This document shows, piece by piece, positions 38,712 to 47,977 of a stretch of DNA of 56,821 nt (the stretch's first letter is position 1; each line of letters begins with the position of its first letter). A program made the position numbers and the translations under genes. This stretch comes from a virus. Where the stretch lies: positions 1 through 56,821 of IMG/VR virus record IMGVR_UViG_3300009181_000084. One strand, given 5' to 3'. The notes under the pieces were generated by a model. That model made no database searches, had not been told where the DNA came from, and saw only the letters and a program-made list of their open reading frames with translations.

Positions 38712-41700
38712 ATGGCAAAAAAAAATATACAAGATACAAGTCAAAATAAAACTAATACTTTTGTAAAAGGATTAAATAAAGATTCAGATCCTACATTTAT
38801 AGGTGAGGGTATGTGGTCTCATGCACGTAATGCAGTTAACAATACATTAGAAGGTAATCTTGGTACATTATCAAATGAAACATCAAATGTATTTTGTGCA
38901 GAGGCAGGAGCAACACTTTCTGGTAAAAAATATATCATAGGAACAATACATCTGTATACTGATAAATGGATTATTTTTACTGTAGCACATCCAGCATCAG
39001 GAGTAGGTGCAGCTACTGGACATGAAATAGGATTATTTGAAGAAGATACTTGTAGATATAGAATTATTGTACAGGATACATGTTTAAACTTTGATAAACA
39101 ATTTTTAATTACTGGTGCATCAAGAGAGAAAGAAGACTGCTCATGGTCTGTATATTTTGCTGATGGTAGAAATCCTGATAGATATTTAAATGTTGGAGAT
39201 AATGCTTTATGGCCAACTCCTGATTATATATGGATTGGTAATAATACATATGCAAATGGATCAGGTGTAAATATTCAATGGCCAGGAGTTCAATGGGATC
39301 AAGAATGTAAAGATGAAAATGGTATTATTATACCAGGACCAAGTGGTTATATTCCTGTAGGATGTATTATATGTAAAGATTTAACAACATTAAATTGTGA
39401 AGACTTAAGACTTTCAAGATTAATGGATACTCCTACCATTCAAGTTACACAAGGTATTGGTGGAGGAGTATTAAGAAATGGATCATACTTTGCAACTCTT
39501 GCATATACTATTAAAGGTCAAAGAGTTACAGATTATTTTTCACCAAGTAATACTCAACCTATTTGGAATGTTAATGATGTACAAGGATGTATTGATATAT
39601 TAATTACAGCTGACTCAACTCATTTTGATGAATTTGAATTAGTAGTAATACAAATAATTAACCAAGGAGCCGTAGCAAAAAGAATAGGTTTATATTCTAC
39701 AAGTACTTCTGTAGTACATTTAGATCAAATTAAAGATGATCTTATTACTATACCAGTTGAACAACTTCCTTTAAGATCTCCTGTATATGAAACATCAGAT
39801 CAAATTACTGAGGTTAATACATACTTATTAAAAATTGCACCAAGATCTAAATTTGATTTTAACTATCAACCTTTAGCAAATCAAATACAATCACAATGGG
39901 TATCAGTTGAATATCCAGCAAATTATTATGTAAATGGTGGTAGCAATACAAGTTACTTAAGAGATGAAGTATATGCATTTTTTATTAGATGGGTATATAG
40001 TACTGGTGATAAATCTTCTTCTTATCATATTCCTGGACGTGCTCCAGTACAATTTAATGGGTCATTAGAAACATCTCCAATGACAGGTGATATAAATTCT
40101 TTAAATTCAGATGATAGAGTATTTGAAGTATATAATACTGCTACAATAACTTCTTCACCGGGTACTGTTTTACCTGATGGTGGTATTATTAGAGCTCAAG
40201 GTAGAATGGGTTATTGGGAATCAACTGAAAAGTATCCAGATAATAGACACGATATATGGGATGCATCATCTCAATGTTGGTCAGGTACAACTGATCCACA
40301 ATTTGATTTATGTGCTGAACCAATAAGACATCATAAGTTTCCTGATAATATAACAGCAAATAGTGATGTAACAAATCATTATTCTCAAGGTGGTGCTAAT
40401 ATTAGATTAATGGGTATAAACTTTACTAATATACTTTTACCAAAAGATAATGACGGTAATGATATACCAGGAATAGTAGGTTATGAAATACTAAGGGGAT
40501 CTAGAGAAGGTAATAGAAGTATTATTGCTAAAGGTATGGTTAATAACATGCGTACCTATAATATTAAAGGTAATGAAGCAATTGCTGGAAGAGAAGGATT
40601 ATATCCTAATTATCCATTTAATACTATTACACCTCTCTCAAGTGCATTAGGAGGACATGTTTCAGGTTTTAATGATCCATATATTAAATTAACAGATACA
40701 TCAAATCCATCTTTTTGGTTAACTCCTCCTCTTATAAATCAACAAGTACCAACTGATATGATTACTTTTCATTCTCCTGATACTAATTTTAGAAATCCTT
40801 TTCTATCATTATCAGAATTAAAAGTATATGGTGCATTAACTGGAACATCTAATCAATATTTTCAAGAACCAGATAAACAACCTAAAAGTAAACTACTTGC
40901 AAATGCTGCAGTATTTGTAATATTTATTGCAGGGGTTATAGAAGCAGTAATTTCTAATACAGGAAAAACAACAGTTAATCTTCCTAAAGCATTACCTGGT
41001 TCTGGTGCATCAGATATAGCTGCTGGAGCTGGAGTATCTGGTGCTTTATCAATTACAGGTTCAGTTGATGTTGCAGTTGCTCAAGCAGCTTATAATACTT
41101 TAATGAAAGCATACTATACATCAGGACAAGCACTTGCTGATGCATTTACATTTGGTATAAATCCACTTTTATCATCAATTAATCTTGGATATATAACAGA
41201 TGTTAATGTTACTACTGCAACTGGAGCTTCACTTGGTTTAACAAATGAATATTCAAGAGAATTATCTAAACTTGCATATTTAGGACCTTTAGGAGTTACA
41301 GCAGGTCCAGAACAAACTGTATTTTATTTTTTAACAGGTGCTGATACTGCATTAAGATTAATATATGCATTATTACCTTATAGACAATATGCATTACAAT
41401 CAATTGCATATGGTTTTTATAATCAGTACCAATATCCATTAACTACAGTTCCACAAAGATTTAATGTAGAAGATGGTTTTTATTTAAAAAATAATATTCA
41501 AAATGCTAAACCATATGTAGATACTCTTGGTGCAGCAAAAAATTATGTTATAAATAACTTAGAAAGACAAACTACTGTAACATTAAGAACTACATCTGGA
41601 TATGATACTAGTTTACAAAATAGAGGACCTAATTATGTAACAAATCCTTCTTCACCTACAGGATATTATGATACATCACTTGTAACATTAGGTACTGCAA

Positions 41701-44054
41701 TACAAGCAGGTATTAATTTACCAGTTGATATGTTATCATATAAAACTAATACATTTAATCTTAGTATTGCAAGTCATTATGCAGGTATAAAAGTTAGATT
41801 AAGAAATCAATATGGTCAACTTGATTCTCTTAAAGAAATACCTATTACTCCATCAGAACAAAAACTAAATTACAATAATCAAAATATAGTAGTATTAAAA
41901 AGTAGTTTCTGGTGTACTATTAGTACTCCTTATGGTACTGCAGCTAACTTAGTTAATTTAGAAGAAATAACTCAAACTCCTGTATTATTTGGAGGAGATG
42001 TATATGTAAACAGATACACTGAAAAGAATAATATGTTCTTCTTCTATGACTGGTTATATGGACAACCTGATGGTTATGAATACAATTATATTTTAAAACA
42101 TATGATTGCTGAACCAAGGTTTTGGATGAATAGTGAACAGTATGATATGAGTCATTTAACTCCTGGTAGTTTTTTAAGTCCAACTCCAGGAACAGGACCT
42201 TATCCATCTGATTTTTATACATTAGATTATTATGTAGATAATTCACGTAAATATGATTATTCAATTGATCAACCAATTGGTGTAGGAAAATATCCAGGAA
42301 GATTAGGAGTTAAAGAATCATATTTTTATTTGGCAAATTCTTCAGTAAGAGATTTCTTTGTTGAGTCAGATGTAATAGTAGATTTTAGACAACCTGGTTT
42401 AGAGACTTGGCAAAAAAATTATGATACTAATACATATACTAATTTGCCAGCAATGTTTAATATGAATCCTGATACAATAACATTAGGTAACTATTATGCA
42501 TATGACTATTCATTAAGTGTATCTAAAATATTTACACAATATTTTTCACAAGGTAATCTTCAATCAAGATATTATAATCCTAATGTATCTCAGTTATGTT
42601 ATACTTATTATCCTGATAGAGTAGTATACTCATTACCACAACAAAACTGGTCTACAAAAGATTCTTGGTTTGTATATCTAGTAAATAACTATCATGACTT
42701 TAAAAATAGAATTACTAGTATAAAATCTTATGCTAAGACTGGTATGTTTATAACATTTTATAATGCTAGTCCATTAATGTATCAAGGTGTAGATACTCTT
42801 ACAACTGAATTAGGTACTAAACTTACTATAGGTGATGGTGGTTTATTTTCTAACCCTCCACAAAATGTTACTATATCAGATGTAGAATATGAATATGGTT
42901 CTTCTCAAAATAAATTTGGTGTTATTGCAACTCCTGCAGGAATGTATTACATATCTCAAAATCAAGGTAGAATATTTTCATATTCTGAGGGATTAAAAGA
43001 AATATCTCAAGCAGGTATGAAATGGTGGTTTAGTTTATTTTTACCATATAAACTTACTGAAGATTTTCCAGAATATCCACATACAGATAATCCTGTAGCA
43101 GGTATTGGTACTCAAGCAGTATATGATAATTATAATAGTGTTATATATTTTTGTAAAAAAGATTATAAACTAAAACCTGAATATATAGGTAGAGTAACAT
43201 ATTTTTCTTATGGTGATTATTTTTTAGTAGATGGTAGATCAAGATTAGAATTAGGCAATCCACTTATATTTGATGATGCATCATGGACTACAAGTTTTGA
43301 CCCTAAAAGTGAATATTGGATATCTTTTCATGACTGGCATCCAGACTTTGTGTTACCTGCAAGACAATACTTTATGACAACTAAAGCAGGTAAGTTATGG
43401 AAACATAATGCAGTATGTAATAGTTATTGTAATTTTTATGGAGTAACACAACCATTTGAAGTTGAAATACCTCTTATTACGGGACAAACAGTTACCACTT
43501 TAAAATCTATAGAGTATATACTTGAATGCTATAAAAATCCTTCTAATAACTGTGTAGATCAATTCCAAGTATTAGATTATAATTTTGATGTAGCAGTAAT
43601 ACATAATGCAGAACAAGTATCAGGATACTTAAATCTTAATATTTTTCCTAAAAATAATATTACTTTAGCTAATACATATCCAATTATTAATCCTACATCT
43701 ATAGATATACTATTCTCTAAAGAAGAAAATAAATATAGATTTAATCAGTTTTGGGATATAACAAGAAATAGAGGTGAGTTCCCAATTGGATCTAATTATC
43801 CTCCAACAGGACCATTAGTTCCAGGTACTACAGTATTAGCAGGAAGTTATGATCAAGAAACTATATGGGCAACACAAGCTAATGGTTATATAAAAACATT
43901 AACTCCAGGAAATTTAGATTATAATAAAACAGAACTGCAAAGAAAAAAATTCAGGAATTATTTAAATTTCTTATATTTGAGCAGAACTGATTCACAGGAT
44001 GTTAATATGATTATTAAATTGAGCAATAGTAAAAATCAAATATCACAAAGATAA
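38712..44054 (+). CDS. Giant tail-hub ('muzzle'-like) protein (1780 aa)
   Basis: Opens KTNTFVKGLNKDSDPTFIGE, GMWSHARNAVNNTLEGNLGT; the pattern 'NTF.KGLN.D......RNA......G....L' marks a large phage virion family that in crAss-like phages forms the stabilising hub or muzzle at the portal vertex. The protein is mostly beta-rich with many aromatic residues, suits a multi-domain beta-propeller-like assembly, and has a hydrophobic patch at about residues 728-760 (LLANAAVFVIFIAGVIEA). It overlaps the next gene by one base. The assignment of the family is moderate; the exact position in the virion is inferred. Confidence 0.65.
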   Translation: MAKKNIQDTSQNKTNTFVKGLNKDSDPTFIGEGMWSHARNAVNNTLEGNLGTLSNETSNVFCAEAGATLSGKKYIIGTIHLYTDKWIIFTVAHPASGVGAATGHEIGLFEEDTCRYRIIVQDTCLNFDKQFLITGASREKEDCSWSVYFADGRNPDRYLNVGDNALWPTPDYIWIGNNTYANGSGVNIQWPGVQWDQECKDENGIIIPGPSGYIPVGCIICKDLTTLNCEDLRLSRLMDTPTIQVTQGIGGGVLRNGSYFATLAYTIKGQRVTDYFSPSNTQPIWNVNDVQGCIDILITADSTHFDEFELVVIQIINQGAVAKRIGLYSTSTSVVHLDQIKDDLITIPVEQLPLRSPVYETSDQITEVNTYLLKIAPRSKFDFNYQPLANQIQSQWVSVEYPANYYVNGGSNTSYLRDEVYAFFIRWVYSTGDKSSSYHIPGRAPVQFNGSLETSPMTGDINSLNSDDRVFEVYNTATITSSPGTVLPDGGIIRAQGRMGYWESTEKYPDNRHDIWDASSQCWSGTTDPQFDLCAEPIRHHKFPDNITANSDVTNHYSQGGANIRLMGINFTNILLPKDNDGNDIPGIVGYEILRGSREGNRSIIAKGMVNNMRTYNIKGNEAIAGREGLYPNYPFNTITPLSSALGGHVSGFNDPYIKLTDTSNPSFWLTPPLINQQVPTDMITFHSPDTNFRNPFLSLSELKVYGALTGTSNQYFQEPDKQPKSKLLANAAVFVIFIAGVIEAVISNTGKTTVNLPKALPGSGASDIAAGAGVSGALSITGSVDVAVAQAAYNTLMKAYYTSGQALADAFTFGINPLLSSINLGYITDVNVTTATGASLGLTNEYSRELSKLAYLGPLGVTAGPEQTVFYFLTGADTALRLIYALLPYRQYALQSIAYGFYNQYQYPLTTVPQRFNVEDGFYLKNNIQNAKPYVDTLGAAKNYVINNLERQTTVTLRTTSGYDTSLQNRGPNYVTNPSSPTGYYDTSLVTLGTAIQAGINLPVDMLSYKTNTFNLSIASHYAGIKVRLRNQYGQLDSLKEIPITPSEQKLNYNNQNIVVLKSSFWCTISTPYGTAANLVNLEEITQTPVLFGGDVYVNRYTEKNNMFFFYDWLYGQPDGYEYNYILKHMIAEPRFWMNSEQYDMSHLTPGSFLSPTPGTGPYPSDFYTLDYYVDNSRKYDYSIDQPIGVGKYPGRLGVKESYFYLANSSVRDFFVESDVIVDFRQPGLETWQKNYDTNTYTNLPAMFNMNPDTITLGNYYAYDYSLSVSKIFTQYFSQGNLQSRYYNPNVSQLCYTYYPDRVVYSLPQQNWSTKDSWFVYLVNNYHDFKNRITSIKSYAKTGMFITFYNASPLMYQGVDTLTTELGTKLTIGDGGLFSNPPQNVTISDVEYEYGSSQNKFGVIATPAGMYYISQNQGRIFSYSEGLKEISQAGMKWWFSLFLPYKLTEDFPEYPHTDNPVAGIGTQAVYDNYNSVIYFCKKDYKLKPEYIGRVTYFSYGDYFLVDGRSRLELGNPLIFDDASWTTSFDPKSEYWISFHDWHPDFVLPARQYFMTTKAGKLWKHNAVCNSYCNFYGVTQPFEVEIPLITGQTVTTLKSIEYILECYKNPSNNCVDQFQVLDYNFDVAVIHNAEQVSGYLNLNIFPKNNITLANTYPIINPTSIDILFSKEENKYRFNQFWDITRNRGEFPIGSNYPPTGPLVPGTTVLAGSYDQETIWATQANGYIKTLTPGNLDYNKTELQRKKFRNYLNFLYLSRTDSQDVNMIIKLSNSKNQISQR

Positions 44055-47000
44055 TGGGATTCAATAAAAAAGTATTATCTAAAGCTGTATCAGAATTAGG
44101 TAAAGCAAAAGCACCAGCAAAACCAAGAGATATAACTGTTGATCCTAAAGGTTATTGGAATCCTGCTAATCAAGGACAACCAGTAAGAATCCCTGGTGGT
44201 GGTAATCCTAATGGTGTTAATATTACAATGGGTTCAGATCCTGAAACAGGACAACCTGTACCTTATCCTGTATGGGCTCAACCTAATGTTGGTCCTGGTG
44301 TTGCAATGCAACAAGGTCAAGATTATAATTTTCCTAATGCATCTTATGTAGATGAAACACCTATGGCAAAAAAAGGTGGTACTCTTCAAAGTAAAAAGTA
44401 CTCTAAGAGTATGTCTGCTACTAATAAACTATTTGCTAAGAATAAGTTGTTTAAAAACATGAAGAGTAAAATATTTGATCCTAATGCTGAATTTAAAAAT
44501 GGTGGAGAAGCTGATTATGAAGACTTAGAACTTACTGATGAAGAGATACAAGCATATAGAGATGGTGGTTATATAGTAGAAGAATTACCTGAAGCACAAG
44601 TAGGTACTGAAATAAATTCTAAACCATATTATAATTTTAGTAATGATGAAGCAACTAGTTATAATCCTATAACTCAAACAGTTAATATTAATAAAGAAAC
44701 ATTAACACCACCAGAAGGGTTTAATGGTGATCTTAAAAGATTTATTGATGATGAATATAAAGCACAAGAAGGACATGAAAATTTTCATCATTATCAAAAT
44801 CAAATAGGAACAAATAGAATAGAAACTGGAAGACCAGATGCTAAACCTACATTACCATCTAATCAGAATTTTGAAGGTGAGCATTATCATAACAGAAGAG
44901 AGATAGAAGAAAAACAAAAAGCTGATGAATGGAGAAAAGCACATCCTAATGAATCTCCATTTATTAATCCTGATATATTATATAATAAATATACTAATGA
45001 AGCAATGTATCAAGATCCATCTACATTAGAAGGAGAAGCAAGAGCATATGAAGAAAAAGTTAGAAGAGGAGATAGAAATTTTAATATTATTAATCCTGGA
45101 TTACCAAATCCATGGAAAAAACAAGTAGGTGGCCCACAAAATACTGCAGGTCCAAAAAATGAAATAGAACCAGAAGCAATTCCTGTAGGAACTGAAATGT
45201 CACCAGATTATGATCTTAGAAAATTTTATACTGAAGAACCATTGGCTGCTGAAACTTTTATGGCAGGTAAAGGACATGCAACAGATAAATATAAACTTCC
45301 TAATCATCCTACTTTTAGTAATCAAAGTATGTATAATTCAACTGACACACCTGGTGGAGAATGGATTGAAAATGAAAATGGAACATGGAGTTTTAATGCA
45401 TCACAAGTAAATAGGAGTAACATGTCTAATAAAGACTTAAAATCTTATTTTGATGAAGTTGAACCTGGAAATACTTTAAACTATAATCCTATTAAAAAAC
45501 AAGGAGGTTTTGTACAACATGAACTAGTTAAAGCTCAAAAAGGTAAAACAGTAAAACCATATTATACATCTAATCCAAAAAAATATGCATTTAAAAAAGC
45601 TGCTTATGATGATAGTTTATATTTATATAATAAATCTTTTAACGATTATAATAATATAAAAAAGTTTACCAATTTAAATCAACTTGAAGATTATAGAAAT
45701 AAGACATCTGATAATAAATTTCATCAAGCTAGACATAATTTAAATTTACCAGATTATGAAAAAGTATACGAACTTCCACGTATTAATTATAGGGTAGGTG
45801 TTTATAAAAAACCTGTACAACCAGTAAACTATATACAACCAGTAAAACCTGTTGAGGAAGTTACTCCTCTTAAACCTATATCATATCAAGAATTTACAAG
45901 ACCTGAACAACAAATTATTCTAGCTAAACCATATAAAAAACCTGTTCATTATGCTGGTCCAAGATTTGGTACATTAGCTGGTGATGAAAATTTAGATTTA
46001 CCTGAAGGATATACTCAAGAACAAAGAGAGGCAGCTAGAAGAAAAAGAGATAGTGATGCTTTCCAACGTAAAAATCTTGAATACCAGCAACAACAAAGAG
46101 GTACTCAACCTATTGTTACACGTAAATATGGAGGTATATTAGATAAAGCTCAAGGTGGTAAAACAGTATACTCAGGACCTAATCGTGGTTTAGTAGGACC
46201 ATCAACTCCTAAAATTAATGGAGCACCATTACTACCTAAACAAGATCTTATAAAAAAATACCAACAAGAAGTTGATAAAGCAAAAGCTGCAAAAATTGCA
46301 GAAGCAGAAAGAATAAGACAAAAGGCAATTGCAAAACAAAAAGCAATAAATGATGCAATTCCTAGAGGACCTGTAAGTGATAATACACGTACAGTAATAC
46401 CTAATCAAGCTATAAGTGATATTAATAATGCAGCGTTTTATAAGTCTCCACAAGAAACTGCAAACCGTGAAGCAAGAAAAAAAGAACAGGCAGCATTTGA
46501 AAAAGAACAATGGAATAAATATAATAAAATGTCTTTTGCTGAAAAAGCTTTAGATAGAACTCAAGCTGCTATTGCTCACCCAATTCTTATGGCAGGTAAT
46601 GCATTAGCAGGTAATCAAGGATATATACCTGGAATGGGAAGAGGTTTAATGAATACTGAAAGTCCTGAATATGATAAATATTTAAAAGCTACAGGACAAA
46701 CTAAAGGCCAATTTGAAGTATCTGATCTTGCTAATATAGTAAATCCAGGATATTGGGCAGGTAATGCTGGTAATGAATTACATAAAGGTAATTATATAAA
46801 AGGTGTAACTGATTTAGGTTTTGGTTTAATGGGTTTAAAAGGTGCAAAAAATGCTAGTGGACTTGTTAAAGGAAGTGCTAATGCATTAAATAAAGCAGAA
46901 AGTAAAATATCTAAACTTATACCTGAAAGAGCACCTAATACATCTGTAAATACAGGTTCAACATTAAATGCTGGTATATCTCCACAACTTATTAAAAATA

Positions 47001-47917
47001 CTATTGGTACTGGTAATAAAGTAGGAGCTAATATACTTGATAAAGCATATTTTTCTCCTGCACTTAATAAATTTATTAATAAATATAGTCCATTAAATTT
47101 AATAAAAGGTTATGGTTCAAAATTAGAAGGAACAGTTAAACCATTAGGTAATGTACTTGGAAGATCAATTAAAGATGGAAATATTGTAGAACGTTCACTT
47201 TTTGGTAAAACAAAAAACTTATCAACTAAAATAGGTAAAACAAATGCTGAAGATATTTATTCAGCAAAAATTAATGGTTCAGCTGGTTCAAATGTAGGAA
47301 CAGGTAGTGCATATAAACAAAATTGGTTTAATAAAAGTTTTAATAAAAAAAATCTTACTTATCCTATACAAACTCAAGCAGGAACTAATTTAACTAAATT
47401 ACCAGTATCAGATCCTAGTGTAACATTACATAGAAGATTACCTTTTTCTAATAGGTATGTACCAATTGATAAACAAAAATTATTAAATAATAAATTTCAA
47501 TGGTCTACAACTGGTGCAGGTTTACAAAATATAACAGAAAAATATGGTAGAAATGCAATTGCTGGAGGTTTAGGATATGGTGCTTATAATGCATATAATT
47601 ATGATAAGAATGATAGAAATACATATTTAACACCAGATCAAATAGAAGTTCTTGATGCTGAAAATAAGACATTAGCAGATGAAGATAAACCATCAAGAGC
47701 AGAAATGTTTGCAAAAGGTGCAAAAGAATCATATACAAATCCACTTGAATATGTTAAAAATCCAGATCCTTATTATCTTAATAGTATATATCATGGTTTA
47801 AATCCAACTCAAGAAGAAAAAAATGGAGGTTCAATTGAATCATGGGAAGATGACCTAGATGAGGAAGAAATTAGACTATTAAAAGAAGCAGGATTTATAG
47901 TAGAAGAACTTAAATAA
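44054..47917 (+). CDS. Giant GG-box protein with HExxH motif (1287 aa)
   Basis: Residues 241-245 are H-E-N-F-H (GHENFHHYQ), with GEARAYEE at about 326 that could supply the third zinc ligand, so a small zincin-like domain may be embedded near the N-terminus. GG boxes recur (AKKGGTLQ, KNGGEADY, YRDGGYIVEEL, KKQGGFVQH, RKYGGILDKAQGGKT). The EEIxxxRxxGYIVEEL box occurs twice, at about residues 160-182 and at the very C-terminus. Two later segments are rich in Gly and hydrophobics (PGYWAGNAGNELHK, LGFGLMGLKGAKNA), suggesting membrane-active parts. Best guess: an internal virion protein ejected with the DNA. Confidence 0.6.
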   Translation: MGFNKKVLSKAVSELGKAKAPAKPRDITVDPKGYWNPANQGQPVRIPGGGNPNGVNITMGSDPETGQPVPYPVWAQPNVGPGVAMQQGQDYNFPNASYVDETPMAKKGGTLQSKKYSKSMSATNKLFAKNKLFKNMKSKIFDPNAEFKNGGEADYEDLELTDEEIQAYRDGGYIVEELPEAQVGTEINSKPYYNFSNDEATSYNPITQTVNINKETLTPPEGFNGDLKRFIDDEYKAQEGHENFHHYQNQIGTNRIETGRPDAKPTLPSNQNFEGEHYHNRREIEEKQKADEWRKAHPNESPFINPDILYNKYTNEAMYQDPSTLEGEARAYEEKVRRGDRNFNIINPGLPNPWKKQVGGPQNTAGPKNEIEPEAIPVGTEMSPDYDLRKFYTEEPLAAETFMAGKGHATDKYKLPNHPTFSNQSMYNSTDTPGGEWIENENGTWSFNASQVNRSNMSNKDLKSYFDEVEPGNTLNYNPIKKQGGFVQHELVKAQKGKTVKPYYTSNPKKYAFKKAAYDDSLYLYNKSFNDYNNIKKFTNLNQLEDYRNKTSDNKFHQARHNLNLPDYEKVYELPRINYRVGVYKKPVQPVNYIQPVKPVEEVTPLKPISYQEFTRPEQQIILAKPYKKPVHYAGPRFGTLAGDENLDLPEGYTQEQREAARRKRDSDAFQRKNLEYQQQQRGTQPIVTRKYGGILDKAQGGKTVYSGPNRGLVGPSTPKINGAPLLPKQDLIKKYQQEVDKAKAAKIAEAERIRQKAIAKQKAINDAIPRGPVSDNTRTVIPNQAISDINNAAFYKSPQETANREARKKEQAAFEKEQWNKYNKMSFAEKALDRTQAAIAHPILMAGNALAGNQGYIPGMGRGLMNTESPEYDKYLKATGQTKGQFEVSDLANIVNPGYWAGNAGNELHKGNYIKGVTDLGFGLMGLKGAKNASGLVKGSANALNKAESKISKLIPERAPNTSVNTGSTLNAGISPQLIKNTIGTGNKVGANILDKAYFSPALNKFINKYSPLNLIKGYGSKLEGTVKPLGNVLGRSIKDGNIVERSLFGKTKNLSTKIGKTNAEDIYSAKINGSAGSNVGTGSAYKQNWFNKSFNKKNLTYPIQTQAGTNLTKLPVSDPSVTLHRRLPFSNRYVPIDKQKLLNNKFQWSTTGAGLQNITEKYGRNAIAGGLGYGAYNAYNYDKNDRNTYLTPDQIEVLDAENKTLADEDKPSRAEMFAKGAKESYTNPLEYVKNPDPYYLNSIYHGLNPTQEEKNGGSIESWEDDLDEEEIRLLKEAGFIVEELK

Positions 47918-47951
47918 ACTTTTAATGTTTATCAAGTAAACTAAAAATTAT

Positions 47952-47959
47952 TATATTTA
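47952..47959 (+). promoter_or_regulatory. TATATTTA box upstream of 47978
   Basis: Within the 60-base AT-rich gap, 19 bases before the start; variant of the -7 box with a final A. Confidence 0.3.
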
Positions 47960-47977
47960 ATATATATTACATGTTAT

